Made by a program: the position numbers and the translations under genes. This document shows, piece after piece, positions 1 through 7,786 of a stretch of 9,853 bases of DNA. Where the stretch lies: positions 1 to 9,853 of the forward strand of contig CAJXOV010000046.1 of NCBI GenBank assembly GCA_913057815.1, given 5' to 3'. How positions within the stretch are numbered: position 1 is the first letter of the stretch; every line of letters begins with the position of its first letter. The notes beneath the pieces are model-generated. The model saw nothing but the letters and a program-made list of their open reading frames with translations, was not told where the DNA came from and did not search any database. Origin of the DNA: an uncultured Flavobacteriales bacterium. GTDB lineage: Bacteria > Bacteroidota > Bacteroidia > Flavobacteriales_D > Sanyastnellaceae.

Positions 1-37
1 CTATTCGTCGGCAGCGTCAGATGTGTATAAGAGACAG
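1..37 (+). other. Nextera/Tn5 sequencing adapter left on contig end (artefact)
   Basis: Bases 5-37 match the Illumina Nextera read-1 transposase adapter from memory. The last 19 bases (19-37, AGATGTGTATAAGAGACAG) are the Tn5 mosaic end used in tagmentation libraries. Bases 1-4 (CTAT) lie outside the adapter and are of unknown, probably technical, origin. The adapter ends exactly where an open reading frame coding for a recognisable protein begins, and it contains an in-frame TAA (28-30) that would otherwise look like a natural upstream stop. This stretch should be trimmed and not read as a biological transposon end. Confidence 0.97.
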
Positions 38-1959
38 GTTTTGAAGATGTCACAAACGAATGGGGAGTAGACGATTTAACTTTTTCCAACGGTGCAAGTG
101 TTTCAGATTTGGACAATGATGGAGATTTAGATCTAATAATTAACAATTTAGAGGATCCAGCATTCATCTATGAGAATCGATCAGATCAGGTGAATGAAAA
201 TCAATATTTAAAGTTTGATTTGAGTTGGCCAAATAGTCCTAATGTAAAAGCATTAAACTCTAAAGTGGAGATTTATTCATCCATAGGAACACTTTCGAGA
301 GAGGTGCTTCCTACCGCGGGTTTTCAATCTGGAAGAAGTACGGTTTTACATTTTGGCATTCCAAAAAATTTAAGAATAGACTCCTCAAGTGTTATCTGGC
401 CGAATGGTGCTGCCCAGAGAATAGAAATTGATAGTCTTGATAAAACATATTCAGTGATTTACAGTCCTTCATTTACTTCCGTTCCATTTACAGACGCACG
501 GCTCTTTGAGGAAATTGATCCTTCGAGTATTGGTCTTGAATTCATTCATAGAGAGAATGTGTATTCCGATTTCGAAAAGGAAATTCTCCTTCCTCATAAG
601 CAGTCTACCTTGGGTCCCGCATTGGAAGTTGGAGATGTAAATAATGATGGTTTAGATGATGTCTTTATAGGAGGTGCTAGTGGACAGAAGGCCTCACTTT
701 TTATTCAAAACAAGAAAGGGGAGTTTACCTCAATAAGATTGTCGGATAGGAGGGAATGGGAAAACATAGATGCTACTATTTTCGATTCTGATAATGATGG
801 AGATGGTGATTTGTATTTGGTAAATGGAGGAAATGAAGATGAAGAGAATAGAAGAGACATGTATTATTTAAATCAAGGAACCAGTGGAATGATTGAGTAT
901 CCTAGGGGAAGACCAGGAATGAAGTGGCCCAATGGTTCCTGTGTCGTTCATGCGGATTTTGATGGAAATGGCTTTCAAGATTTATTCGTAGGGGGCGGAT
1001 CTAAACCAGGTCATTATCCGTTAGTAGATTCATCTTACATGTTGTTAAACGAAAATGGAAGGTTTTCATCGCCAGAGACTCCTTGGATTTCAGATTTTTC
1101 TGAGGCTGGATTTATTACCTCAGCTGTTTCTACTGATTTTAATCAAGATGGTAAGTCTGATCTTGTTTTGGCAGGTGAGTGGCTTCCTGTTATGTTCTAC
1201 ATGAATACAGGTTCGTCATTTAAAAATGTTACTTCTGAGCTAAACTTAGAAGAAGAAGTAGGTTGGTGGTGCTCCTTAAAAGTGGCTGATTTGAACCAAG
1301 ATGGAATAGATGACATCATAGCTGGGAACATAGGTGAAAATCATAAATTTAGACCTACTAAAGAAAATCCATTCCGAATTTTTTATGATGATTATGATAA
1401 GAATGGAACTGGCGATATAGTATTGGCTAATACATTAGACGATGGGACTTCTATTCCTGTGAGAGGGAAGCAATGTATGACCGAACAAATGCCGATTATT
1501 TCGGAGGAAAAAGTAAGTAGTTATGGAGAATTTGCTAACTCAGAATTGGATCAACTATTAGGTAAAGATCCGGAATCTTCTAAAGTGAGTTTGAGCGCTA
1601 CCCAATTTTCTAGTTGTGTTTTTTATTCTACGGGAAATGGGACTTTTAAAAGAGAGATTCTACCTCCAGTTGCTCAAATATCTCCTATGAATGGAATAGA
1701 GGTAGTGGATATAAACAATGATGGTCAGCTTGATATAATCTCCGCAGGAAATAGGTTCAATACAGAAGTAGAAACTACGCGTGCAGATGCTGGTGTGGGT
1801 TGTGTTCTTTTGTCAGGGACTGATCCAGTTACGAACTCTGGATTTTTTACGCCTGGAAATGTGAAAGATATTCAAGTGATAAAAACGCCAAAACAAACGT
1901 ATGTTATCGTAGTAAACAATAACAGTAAGACTCAAGTGTTTAGGGTGTTAAACCAATAG
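38..1959 (+). CDS. CRTAC1-type FG-GAP/VCBS repeat protein with ASPIC/UnbV domain, 5'-partial
   Basis: C-terminal part of a large, probably exported beta-propeller protein. The frame is open from the adapter boundary, and the first native codons (FEDVTNEWGVDD...SNGASVSDLDNDGDLD) are already typical of the inside of this family. The first apparent start, TTG at 109, is just the Leu of a D-L-D-N-D-G motif. Calcium-loop-like DxDxDGxxD motifs or close variants begin near 106, 634, 784, 955, 1135, 1288, 1390 and 1708, marking FG-GAP/VCBS blades. Between about 240 and 440 lies an ASPIC/UnbV-like domain (KVEIYSS...GFQSGRS...HFGIP...WPNGA). It is followed by the family-typical FIHREN...LLPHKQSTLGPALEVGDVNNDG segment and a second propeller. 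Related Bacteroidota proteins are roughly 1,100 residues, so about the first 450-500 are probably missing. The C-terminus (...VVNNNSKTQVFRVLNQ) shows no T9SS sorting domain. In this phylum such genes often sit near SusC/SusD systems, but none is visible here. The exact ligand or function is unknown. Confidence 0.9.
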
Positions 1960-2629
1960 TCTTAATAATTTCTTTTTCCCAAACATTGTATCCTTCTTGA
2001 GTCAAATGTAATCCATCAGTTGTATAGTCAGAAATTAGCTTTCCATTTGATTCTAAGCCGCTGTAAACATCGATGAAAGTGAGGGAATATGTCGAACATA
2101 AATTCTCAATTTGCTTGTTCGCTTCTTTTATCTCAAATGCTATTTTTTTCGGTGAAGTGAATGTTCCTGGAGATAAACTTTCTGGAGATAATGACATAAT
2201 GTATAATTCAGAACGAGGAAGTGATTCTTTAAAATTTAGAATGAAATGTTCTAATTTTTCTGGAGAAAATCCGAATCCATTTATGATATCATTGATCCCT
2301 AGATTAATAATTATTGCTTGTGGATTCTTGTCTTTCAAAGCTTCTAGTCTCCATTGAAGACCACTTAATACATCACCACGAATTGCCCATTTAACGGCAT
2401 TCTCAGAACTGGAAGAAGTTTTAAAATCAACCATTAGACTATTACCAATAAATAGGACACTTGAATCTTTTATTTCTATCTCTTTCAATCCCTCTGCCAT
2501 TCGAAGGTACTTTTCTGAATGAATATAGACAGTCGTTAAATAAAAAGGTCTGAAGAACATTACGTACGTTAATACGCTAATTATCAGAATTACTATCGCA
2601 TAAAAAATGAGTTTAAAATTCTTGTTCAT
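1940..2629 (-). CDS. Membrane-anchored SGNH/GDSL-family hydrolase (esterase/acetylesterase-like)
   Basis: This 229-residue protein belongs to the SGNH hydrolase superfamily, whose members cleave ester bonds in lipids or acetylated glycans. Block I is FIGNSLM (residues 60-66, catalytic Ser64, with GNS in place of GDS). Block II Gly is in IRGD (Gly85). Block III is GIND (111-114, oxyanion Asn113). Block V is DGLHLT (205-210, Asp205 and His208). All four signature residues are therefore present and the enzyme should be active. Residues about 7-27 are one hydrophobic segment, followed by a polar region, so the protein is probably an inner-membrane-anchored periplasmic enzyme or has an uncleaved signal. 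The length is normal for a single-domain member. ATG at 2627-2629 is chosen because the hydrophobic anchor follows it directly. The gene is alone on its strand. Its last 20 bp overlap the end of the convergent FG-GAP gene, and it diverges from the PKD gene. The substrate cannot be told from the sequence. Confidence 0.9.
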   Translation of the reverse strand: MNKNFKLIFYAIVILIISVLTYVMFFRPFYLTTVYIHSEKYLRMAEGLKEIEIKDSSVLFIGNSLMVDFKTSSSSENAVKWAIRGDVLSGLQWRLEALKDKNPQAIIINLGINDIINGFGFSPEKLEHFILNFKESLPRSELYIMSLSPESLSPGTFTSPKKIAFEIKEANKQIENLCSTYSLTFIDVYSGLESNGKLISDYTTDGLHLTQEGYNVWEKEIIKTIGLTP

Positions 2630-2640
2630 CAGAGAGATTA

Positions 2641-2670
2641 TTGAGTTCTAGGATCATTTTCCAATTTTTG
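2641..2670 (+). promoter_or_regulatory. Candidate Bacteroidota promoter for the PKD/PD40/PorP operon
   Basis: TTG at 2641-2643 is followed after 19 bases by AATTTTTG at 2663-2670. This is one mismatch from the Bacteroidota -7 element TAnnTTTG, at a spacing within the usual 17-23 range for the -33/-7 pair. Transcription would start near 2677, about 64 bases before the ATG. No better match was found on the plus strand in this 111-bp gap. The call is tentative because the motifs are short and the region is AT-rich. Confidence 0.3.
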
Positions 2671-2696
2671 CGATGCGCTAAATGCCTTAACTATTC

Positions 2697-2704
2697 CAAA
2701 ACTA
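2697..2704 (-). promoter_or_regulatory. Candidate Bacteroidota -7 element for the SGNH hydrolase gene
   Basis: On the minus strand this reads TAGTTTTG, an exact fit to the Bacteroidota -7 consensus TAnnTTTG. It lies about 68 bases upstream of the hydrolase ATG, which would give a 5' leader of about 60 bases. No good TTG/TTTG -33 element is visible at the expected spacing, so this is only a candidate; the short motif can arise by chance in AT-rich DNA. Confidence 0.35.
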
Positions 2705-2732
2705 AACTTTTATGCTGTTTTCCCGTATAATC

Positions 2733-2738
2733 GGAGGT
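2733..2738 (+). promoter_or_regulatory. Strong Shine-Dalgarno (GGAGGT) before the PKD protein start
   Basis: GGAGGT is an extended anti-Shine-Dalgarno match ending two bases before ATG at 2741. It supports that start codon. The spacing (three bases between GGAGG and ATG) is shorter than usual. Bacteroidota genes commonly lack such a site, and none is seen directly before the other starts in this window. Confidence 0.6.
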
Positions 2739-2740
2739 AA

Positions 2741-5700
2741 ATGGAGAATTTTTTAAAATATATCATAGCATTGTCTTTTGGAATCTTCGGAATTAATGGA
2801 ATAGTTGTCTCTCAGTGTGAGGTATATGATTTCTATGATAATTTAGTTCCGGAACCATACTGGTATGCCTGTAACGGAGGTGATTTCACCTTGAATATTT
2901 ATAGCCCTTTAGATTGGACTGATTATACCATAAACTGGGGTGATGGCTCACCTGTAGAGTCTGGTACGAATTGGATTTCTCCTACTTCAATCTCCCATTT
3001 ATACTCAGCTACTATTCAAAATTTCGACATAGTAATATCCAATCCTACATTAGGTTGTAGCATTTCTGGAGTACTTATTATGGAAGAAGCTACCAATCCT
3101 TCTATTGTTATTCCAACTGGAGTTTTGACCCAGTCTTGTGCACCGCATCCTGTGAGTTTTTCTAACCAAAGTAGTAATGTCTCTGAAAACACCACATTTA
3201 CTTGGGATTTTGGAGACGGAAGTACAAATTTAGTACTTGACAATACAAATTCAGGACAAACAATTTCTCATACTTATGAGGAGAATACAGTAGACTGTAA
3301 TACTGAAGTTACTCTTTTCGCAGAGAACTATTGTAACACCATACAAGGTGGAGCATTCTTTAATACTTTTTCTCCTATTCAAATTTACGATACGGATGAT
3401 GCTTCTATAACAGCCAGTTCTACTGTCCTGTGCTTTCCAGACAATGAAGTTTCTTATACTAATTCCACTGATAGAAATTGTTTTGTTCAAGGAAATATAG
3501 AACAGAGATATGAATATTGGAATTTTGGAGATTACTGGGGAAATGGTCAGGATTCGATTGTTGACTGGACTCCTTGGCCTATTTCTAACGAATATACTAT
3601 TCAATATCCGGGTAACTTAGGCGATTCATATGAAGTAATGATGATAGACAGTAATTACTGTGGTTTGGATACTACATATATGACTGTAACTATCGTTTCT
3701 CCGCCTATTGCTGATATAACGATAGTCGACAATGAAATTTGTGTAGGTGAATTAGTGACTATTGAACAGAATGTAACAGGAAATCCAAATTCTTTTAGTT
3801 GGAATTTTGGAGATGGGTTAGGATGGATACCTACTGGCCCATCTGATATTTCATATTTATATAATCTTCCAGGTACATATACTATAGCTAGTGCAGTTGG
3901 AATCCAATCTAGCGCAGCTTGTGCAGACACAGCTTTTGTAGATGTTGTGGTGGTACCTGCGCCTACTATTTCGATTCTAGCAGATAACCTAAGTGGCTGC
4001 GGAGATGTTTCAGTTAATTTCCAAGAATCAAGTACCAATGCAGATGATTGGGATTGGGATTTTGGAAATGGAAACACCTTTAACGGGTCTACACCTCCTA
4101 CCCAGAATTATAATACTCCTGGAGATTTTGTAGTAAATGTAAGTGCTACTAATTCAGCTGGGTGTATAAATACTGCTCAAGAAATTGTAAGTGTGTTTAA
4201 TTCACCTGTTGTAGATTTTATAGCCGATAATGTTTGTGAAGGCACTATAGCTCAATTTACGGATATCAGTACCTCAGATGGAGGTGATCCGATTATATCA
4301 TGGGCCTGGGACTTTGGAGACTCATTCACCAGCATAGAAGAAAATCCTACTCATCAATATGCTCTTGCCGGAACATACAATGCTACTTTATCAGTTAGTA
4401 CAATTAATTGTAATGCTTCGATTACCACACTTTTAACGGTTGAAGCGGCTCCTATTCCCATTTTTTCGCCAGATCTAAATTCTGGATGTGCTCCTCTAGA
4501 AATAACTTTTAGCAATACTAGTATAGATTCAGATTCTTATGCTTGGGACTTCGGTGATCAATCAGGAAGTTTTATGGAAGAACCTGTTCATACCTTCTAT
4601 AATTTCACAAATTCTGACACTACGTACACGGTCATTTTAACAGCATCTTCTAACTTTGGATGTTACCAAAATGATTCTTTAGATATTACAGTTTCTCCAG
4701 GAGCACAGGCGGCTTTTACTGACAATGCTCAACCACCTGGATGTGCACCTTTTTTAGCTGAATTTACCAATACATCCTATGGAGCGTCCAGTTATCAATG
4801 GAGTTTTGGAGATGGATCTTCTACCTCTTCGGATGAAAACCCTACCCATGTTTATAATAATAACACAGGTTTTATTCAAACTTATGATGTCCAGTTAATA
4901 GCATATTCGCCTAATGGGTGTAATGATACCATAGTGTCGGCTATGACCGTGTTTCCTGAACCTGACTTTACCTTTGATGTCACTCCTGATGAGGGCTGTT
5001 CACCATTAATCGTTCAAATGCCATTAGTGGCTAGTGGTCAAACTTTTGATTGGGATTTTGGAGATGGTCAAACATCTATGATCCCAAACCCAACTCATCT
5101 GTATACTAATACTACGGATAATCCTATTACATACACTGTTACATTAAACGCCATTTCAGCATTCGGTTGTGCTGGTACAAGCATAAGTACCCTTGAAGTT
5201 TTTCCTGCCCCAGAGGTAGATTTTTCTCTTTCAGCGGTAAGTGGCTGTTCTCCTTTAGAGGTAGAAATCATAGATAACTCAGCTGGAATTTCTACTGGAA
5301 CATTCGATTTTGGAGACAATACTACAGAGGCTTATTCTGGAAACGCCATACACACATATACGAATATTTCGAGTTCATTACAAGTATACAATGTCACTCT
5401 AAATGCGGAAAACACATTTGGTTGTGAGGCTTCTAGTACGCTTCCTCTAGAAGTAACGCCAAGTGCCAATTCTGAAATAGTTGCACCTGATCCAGGATGT
5501 TCACCTTATCAGGTAACCTTCTTAAATAATAGTACAAATGCCACTGGGTTTGAGTGGGATTTCGGAAATGGATTAAACTCAACTCAGAACACGGGATTAA
5601 CGACCTTCATTAATAATTCTGGTACAGACACCACGTATACAGTTACACTTTTAGCACAGTCTCCCTTGGGTTGTAATGATTTAGATCAAGTCGAAGTCAT

Positions 5701-7786
5701 TGTTTATTCTAGTCCAATAGCTGCATTTACATCTGACATAAACTCTGGGTGTAGTGTAGTCTCTGTAGAGTTCACTAATAATAGCGTAGGCGCTTCTACT
5801 TATTCGTGGAGTTATGGAGATGGAGAAACTTCTACTACCAATGCTAATAATCATTTTCATGATTTTGAAAATTTTACTGACCTGCCTATAGAGTATACAG
5901 TGACTCTCACAGTTTCTAATGCCATAGGATGTCAAGATTCTTATGAGTTACCTATTACTGTATACCCCCAAATCTCTGCTGAGTTTGAACAAGAAGAAAA
6001 CGGTTGTTCACCATTGACCATTACTTTTGATAACGAGAGCTTTGGGTCAAATACAGATTTTGTCTGGAATTTTGGAGATGGTGGAGTTTCTTCTATGTCT
6101 AATCCAGTGCACACTTATATTAATAATACTCTTAACGACACCACTTTTACGGTTGAACTAATCACTTCTTCGTTATATGGTTGTCAAGATATTTACACTC
6201 AGGATATAGTAGTTTTCGGAACTCCAATTGCGGATCTAAGCATTTCAGAATCTGTCGGCTGTTATCCATTGGATGTTACATTCGAAAATGCCTCAATAGG
6301 AGCTAATTCATACACTTGGGCCTATGGTACTGGAGAAGTAGGAAACTCAGATTTACCTCTTCATACTCATACTTTTTACAATTTAGACGATACTCCAGTG
6401 ACTTATGAGGTAACACTTAATGCGTTTTCTAATAGTGGATGTACTAGTACTGATAATGTTTTCGTAGAGGTGCAGCCTCAGCTTACAGCTAGTTTTATTT
6501 CGCCAAACGAAGGCTGTACACCATATGAAGTTCAGTTTGAAAATACTTCTTCAGGAGCGTTGCAATACCAATGGGAGTTCAATGACGGATCAGAAGTATT
6601 AACTCTACTGCACCCTGTTCACATTTTCACTAATGATACAGAGGAAACGATAATCTACCCTGTAACTCTCACCGTTGAGTCATATGCTGGATGCACAGAT
6701 ACATTCACAAGTGATATTTCTGTTTTTCCAAGACCTATAGCCGAATTTAATGCTACACCAGATAGCCAAACATTCCCTGAGACAACGGTGTCTATTGATA
6801 ACACTAGTTTTGGAGGGAATGCGGTATTTTATGAATGGGGATTTGGAGATGGTTCTCCTTTAAATTTAGATACAGATCCAACACCACATTCATATGAAAC
6901 ATGGGGAGAATACACTATAACGCTAGAAGCAGATAATGGATTCTGCTCAGACGAAACTAGTTTAGAAATAGAAATTTTACCTCCTCCACCAATAGCTAAT
7001 TTTGAAGGTCCTACATCGGGCTGTTCTCCTTTAACCGTTCAATTTGAAAACGAGAGTGAATATGGACTCAGTTATCATTGGCTATTTGGAGATGGTGGTC
7101 AGGCCTTTGTAGCTAATCCTGTATATATTTATCAGAATCCGGGTGTTTACACAGTCACATTAATAGTAACTGGGTTTAATAATGGAGAACAGGATGAAAT
7201 AGTTAGAAATGAAATTATTGAAGTTTTTGGTTCAGCTCAAGCAGCTTTTGCTGCCACACCTGAAGATGTAATTATCCCACAGGAGCCAGTGAACTTTATA
7301 AACCTTTCATCAAATGTTGATGAATATTTATGGGATTTTGGAGATGGAGAAACATCTACTGAACTAAGCCCAATACATTATTATCAAAATGAAGGAGTTT
7401 ACTCAATTTCACTTTGGGTTAATAATGAGAACAATTGTCCTGATAGTATTTCTCTTGTGGATATCATTACGGCTACTTCAGCTTCCAGTATAGAATTCCC
7501 TAATGCATTTACCCCAATATCCGGAGGCTCTGGTGGACAGTATGACCCTCAGTCTTTTAATAATGACGTCTTTTTTCCTGTTTACTCTGGAGTAGACGAA
7601 TATCAGTTACAAGTATTCAATCGATGGGGAGAGCTTCTCTTTGAAAGTAAGGATGTACGTATAGGATGGGATGGAATGTATGGCGGTCAATTAAGCAAAC
7701 AAGATGTGTATGTATGGAAAGCCAAAGTAAAATTTACTGATGGAACGGAACTTACTGAGGCTGGAGACGTAACACTATTAAGATAA
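2741..7786 (+). CDS. Large secreted PKD-repeat surface protein with T9SS type B sorting domain (adhesin-like)
   Basis: This 1681-residue protein is probably exported by Sec and then moved across the outer membrane by the type IX secretion system. Residues 1-24 are a signal peptide (hydrophobic core IIALSFGIFGINGIVV, likely cleavage before Gln25). A degenerate first repeat (INWGDG, 64-69) is followed by about 17 PKD-like domains of about 85 residues, to about residue 1578. Their core motif [W/Y]-x-[FY]-G-[DN]-x occurs near 155, 260, 354, 439, 523, 602, 687, 771, 855, 939, 1023, 1109, 1193, 1278, 1366, 1447 and 1531. Most repeats carry two cysteines. Residues 1584-1681 form the gliding-motility-associated type B CTD: FPNAFTP (1586-1592), NRWG (1627-1630), GWDG (1642-1645), DVYVWK (1655-1660) and the terminal GDVTLLR. 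PKD arrays are typical of surface adhesins such as SprB-like proteins, so adhesion or a gliding-related role is inferred, not shown. No catalytic domain was recognised. It heads an operon with a PD40 protein and a PorP/SprF protein. The start is supported by GGAGGT and the signal peptide. Confidence 0.93.
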   Translation: MENFLKYIIALSFGIFGINGIVVSQCEVYDFYDNLVPEPYWYACNGGDFTLNIYSPLDWTDYTINWGDGSPVESGTNWISPTSISHLYSATIQNFDIVISNPTLGCSISGVLIMEEATNPSIVIPTGVLTQSCAPHPVSFSNQSSNVSENTTFTWDFGDGSTNLVLDNTNSGQTISHTYEENTVDCNTEVTLFAENYCNTIQGGAFFNTFSPIQIYDTDDASITASSTVLCFPDNEVSYTNSTDRNCFVQGNIEQRYEYWNFGDYWGNGQDSIVDWTPWPISNEYTIQYPGNLGDSYEVMMIDSNYCGLDTTYMTVTIVSPPIADITIVDNEICVGELVTIEQNVTGNPNSFSWNFGDGLGWIPTGPSDISYLYNLPGTYTIASAVGIQSSAACADTAFVDVVVVPAPTISILADNLSGCGDVSVNFQESSTNADDWDWDFGNGNTFNGSTPPTQNYNTPGDFVVNVSATNSAGCINTAQEIVSVFNSPVVDFIADNVCEGTIAQFTDISTSDGGDPIISWAWDFGDSFTSIEENPTHQYALAGTYNATLSVSTINCNASITTLLTVEAAPIPIFSPDLNSGCAPLEITFSNTSIDSDSYAWDFGDQSGSFMEEPVHTFYNFTNSDTTYTVILTASSNFGCYQNDSLDITVSPGAQAAFTDNAQPPGCAPFLAEFTNTSYGASSYQWSFGDGSSTSSDENPTHVYNNNTGFIQTYDVQLIAYSPNGCNDTIVSAMTVFPEPDFTFDVTPDEGCSPLIVQMPLVASGQTFDWDFGDGQTSMIPNPTHLYTNTTDNPITYTVTLNAISAFGCAGTSISTLEVFPAPEVDFSLSAVSGCSPLEVEIIDNSAGISTGTFDFGDNTTEAYSGNAIHTYTNISSSLQVYNVTLNAENTFGCEASSTLPLEVTPSANSEIVAPDPGCSPYQVTFLNNSTNATGFEWDFGNGLNSTQNTGLTTFINNSGTDTTYTVTLLAQSPLGCNDLDQVEVIVYSSPIAAFTSDINSGCSVVSVEFTNNSVGASTYSWSYGDGETSTTNANNHFHDFENFTDLPIEYTVTLTVSNAIGCQDSYELPITVYPQISAEFEQEENGCSPLTITFDNESFGSNTDFVWNFGDGGVSSMSNPVHTYINNTLNDTTFTVELITSSLYGCQDIYTQDIVVFGTPIADLSISESVGCYPLDVTFENASIGANSYTWAYGTGEVGNSDLPLHTHTFYNLDDTPVTYEVTLNAFSNSGCTSTDNVFVEVQPQLTASFISPNEGCTPYEVQFENTSSGALQYQWEFNDGSEVLTLLHPVHIFTNDTEETIIYPVTLTVESYAGCTDTFTSDISVFPRPIAEFNATPDSQTFPETTVSIDNTSFGGNAVFYEWGFGDGSPLNLDTDPTPHSYETWGEYTITLEADNGFCSDETSLEIEILPPPPIANFEGPTSGCSPLTVQFENESEYGLSYHWLFGDGGQAFVANPVYIYQNPGVYTVTLIVTGFNNGEQDEIVRNEIIEVFGSAQAAFAATPEDVIIPQEPVNFINLSSNVDEYLWDFGDGETSTELSPIHYYQNEGVYSISLWVNNENNCPDSISLVDIITATSASSIEFPNAFTPISGGSGGQYDPQSFNNDVFFPVYSGVDEYQLQVFNRWGELLFESKDVRIGWDGMYGGQLSKQDVYVWKAKVKFTDGTELTEAGDVTLLR
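3086..7474 (+). repeat. Array of about 17 PKD-like domain repeats (protein-level tandem repeat)
   Basis: The coding region holds about 17 consecutive Ig-like PKD units. They share the core WDFGDG, seen in DNA as recurring short words such as TTTTGGAGATGG, but are otherwise diverged, so this is an old protein-level repeat and not a recent DNA duplication. Units 3-5 and 15-17 have the canonical short hairpin (Y-x-x-x-G-x-Y). Units 6-14 (about 4445-6730) form a homogeneous subfamily. These start with a GC-[SAT]-P-like motif, have a longer hairpin, and carry a second GC 57-60 residues after the first. Boundaries are approximate to within about ten residues. Confidence 0.85.
7490..7783 (+). other. 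T9SS type B C-terminal sorting domain (gliding motility-associated CTD)
   Basis: The last 98 residues of the PKD protein match the type B T9SS sorting domain: FPNAFTP, an insertion (GGSGGQYDPQSFNNDVFFP), FNRWGELLFES, GWDGMYGG, DVYVWKAKVKF and GDVTLLR. The usual FTPNGDGxND loop is replaced by the longer glycine-rich YDP...NDVFFP version, which I recall from other family members. It marks the protein as T9SS cargo and suggests dependence on a PorP/SprF-type partner, such as the one encoded two genes downstream. Confidence 0.88.

Noticed and set aside
19..37. Tn5 mosaic end as evidence for a real transposon
   Set aside because: It is part of a longer match to a commercial adapter at the very contig edge, with no transposase or second end; a library artefact.
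1938..1953. Hairpin GTTTA-gggtgt-TAAAC at the convergent gene ends
   Set aside because: The stem is only five mostly A-T pairs, with no T-run directly after it on either strand; not a convincing terminator.
2073..2357. 94-residue plus-strand ORF inside the SGNH hydrolase gene
   Set aside because: It lies wholly antisense to a gene with clear catalytic motifs and its translation shows no recognisable domain; it is a shadow ORF.
2559..2571. Palindrome ACGTACGT inside the SGNH gene
   Set aside because: It is a short palindrome within codons of the membrane-anchor region, with no second copy noticed nearby; expected by chance.
2726..2731. TATAAT just upstream of the PKD gene
   Set aside because: It is ten bases from the ATG, would put the transcript start at or after the ribosome binding site, lacks a -35 box, and is not the Bacteroidota promoter type.
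3016..5935. Several minus-strand ORFs of 74-140 residues inside the PKD gene
   Set aside because: They mirror the repeated PKD codons (for example FPSPKSQ from the reverse of WDFGDG) and show no family features; they are shadow ORFs.
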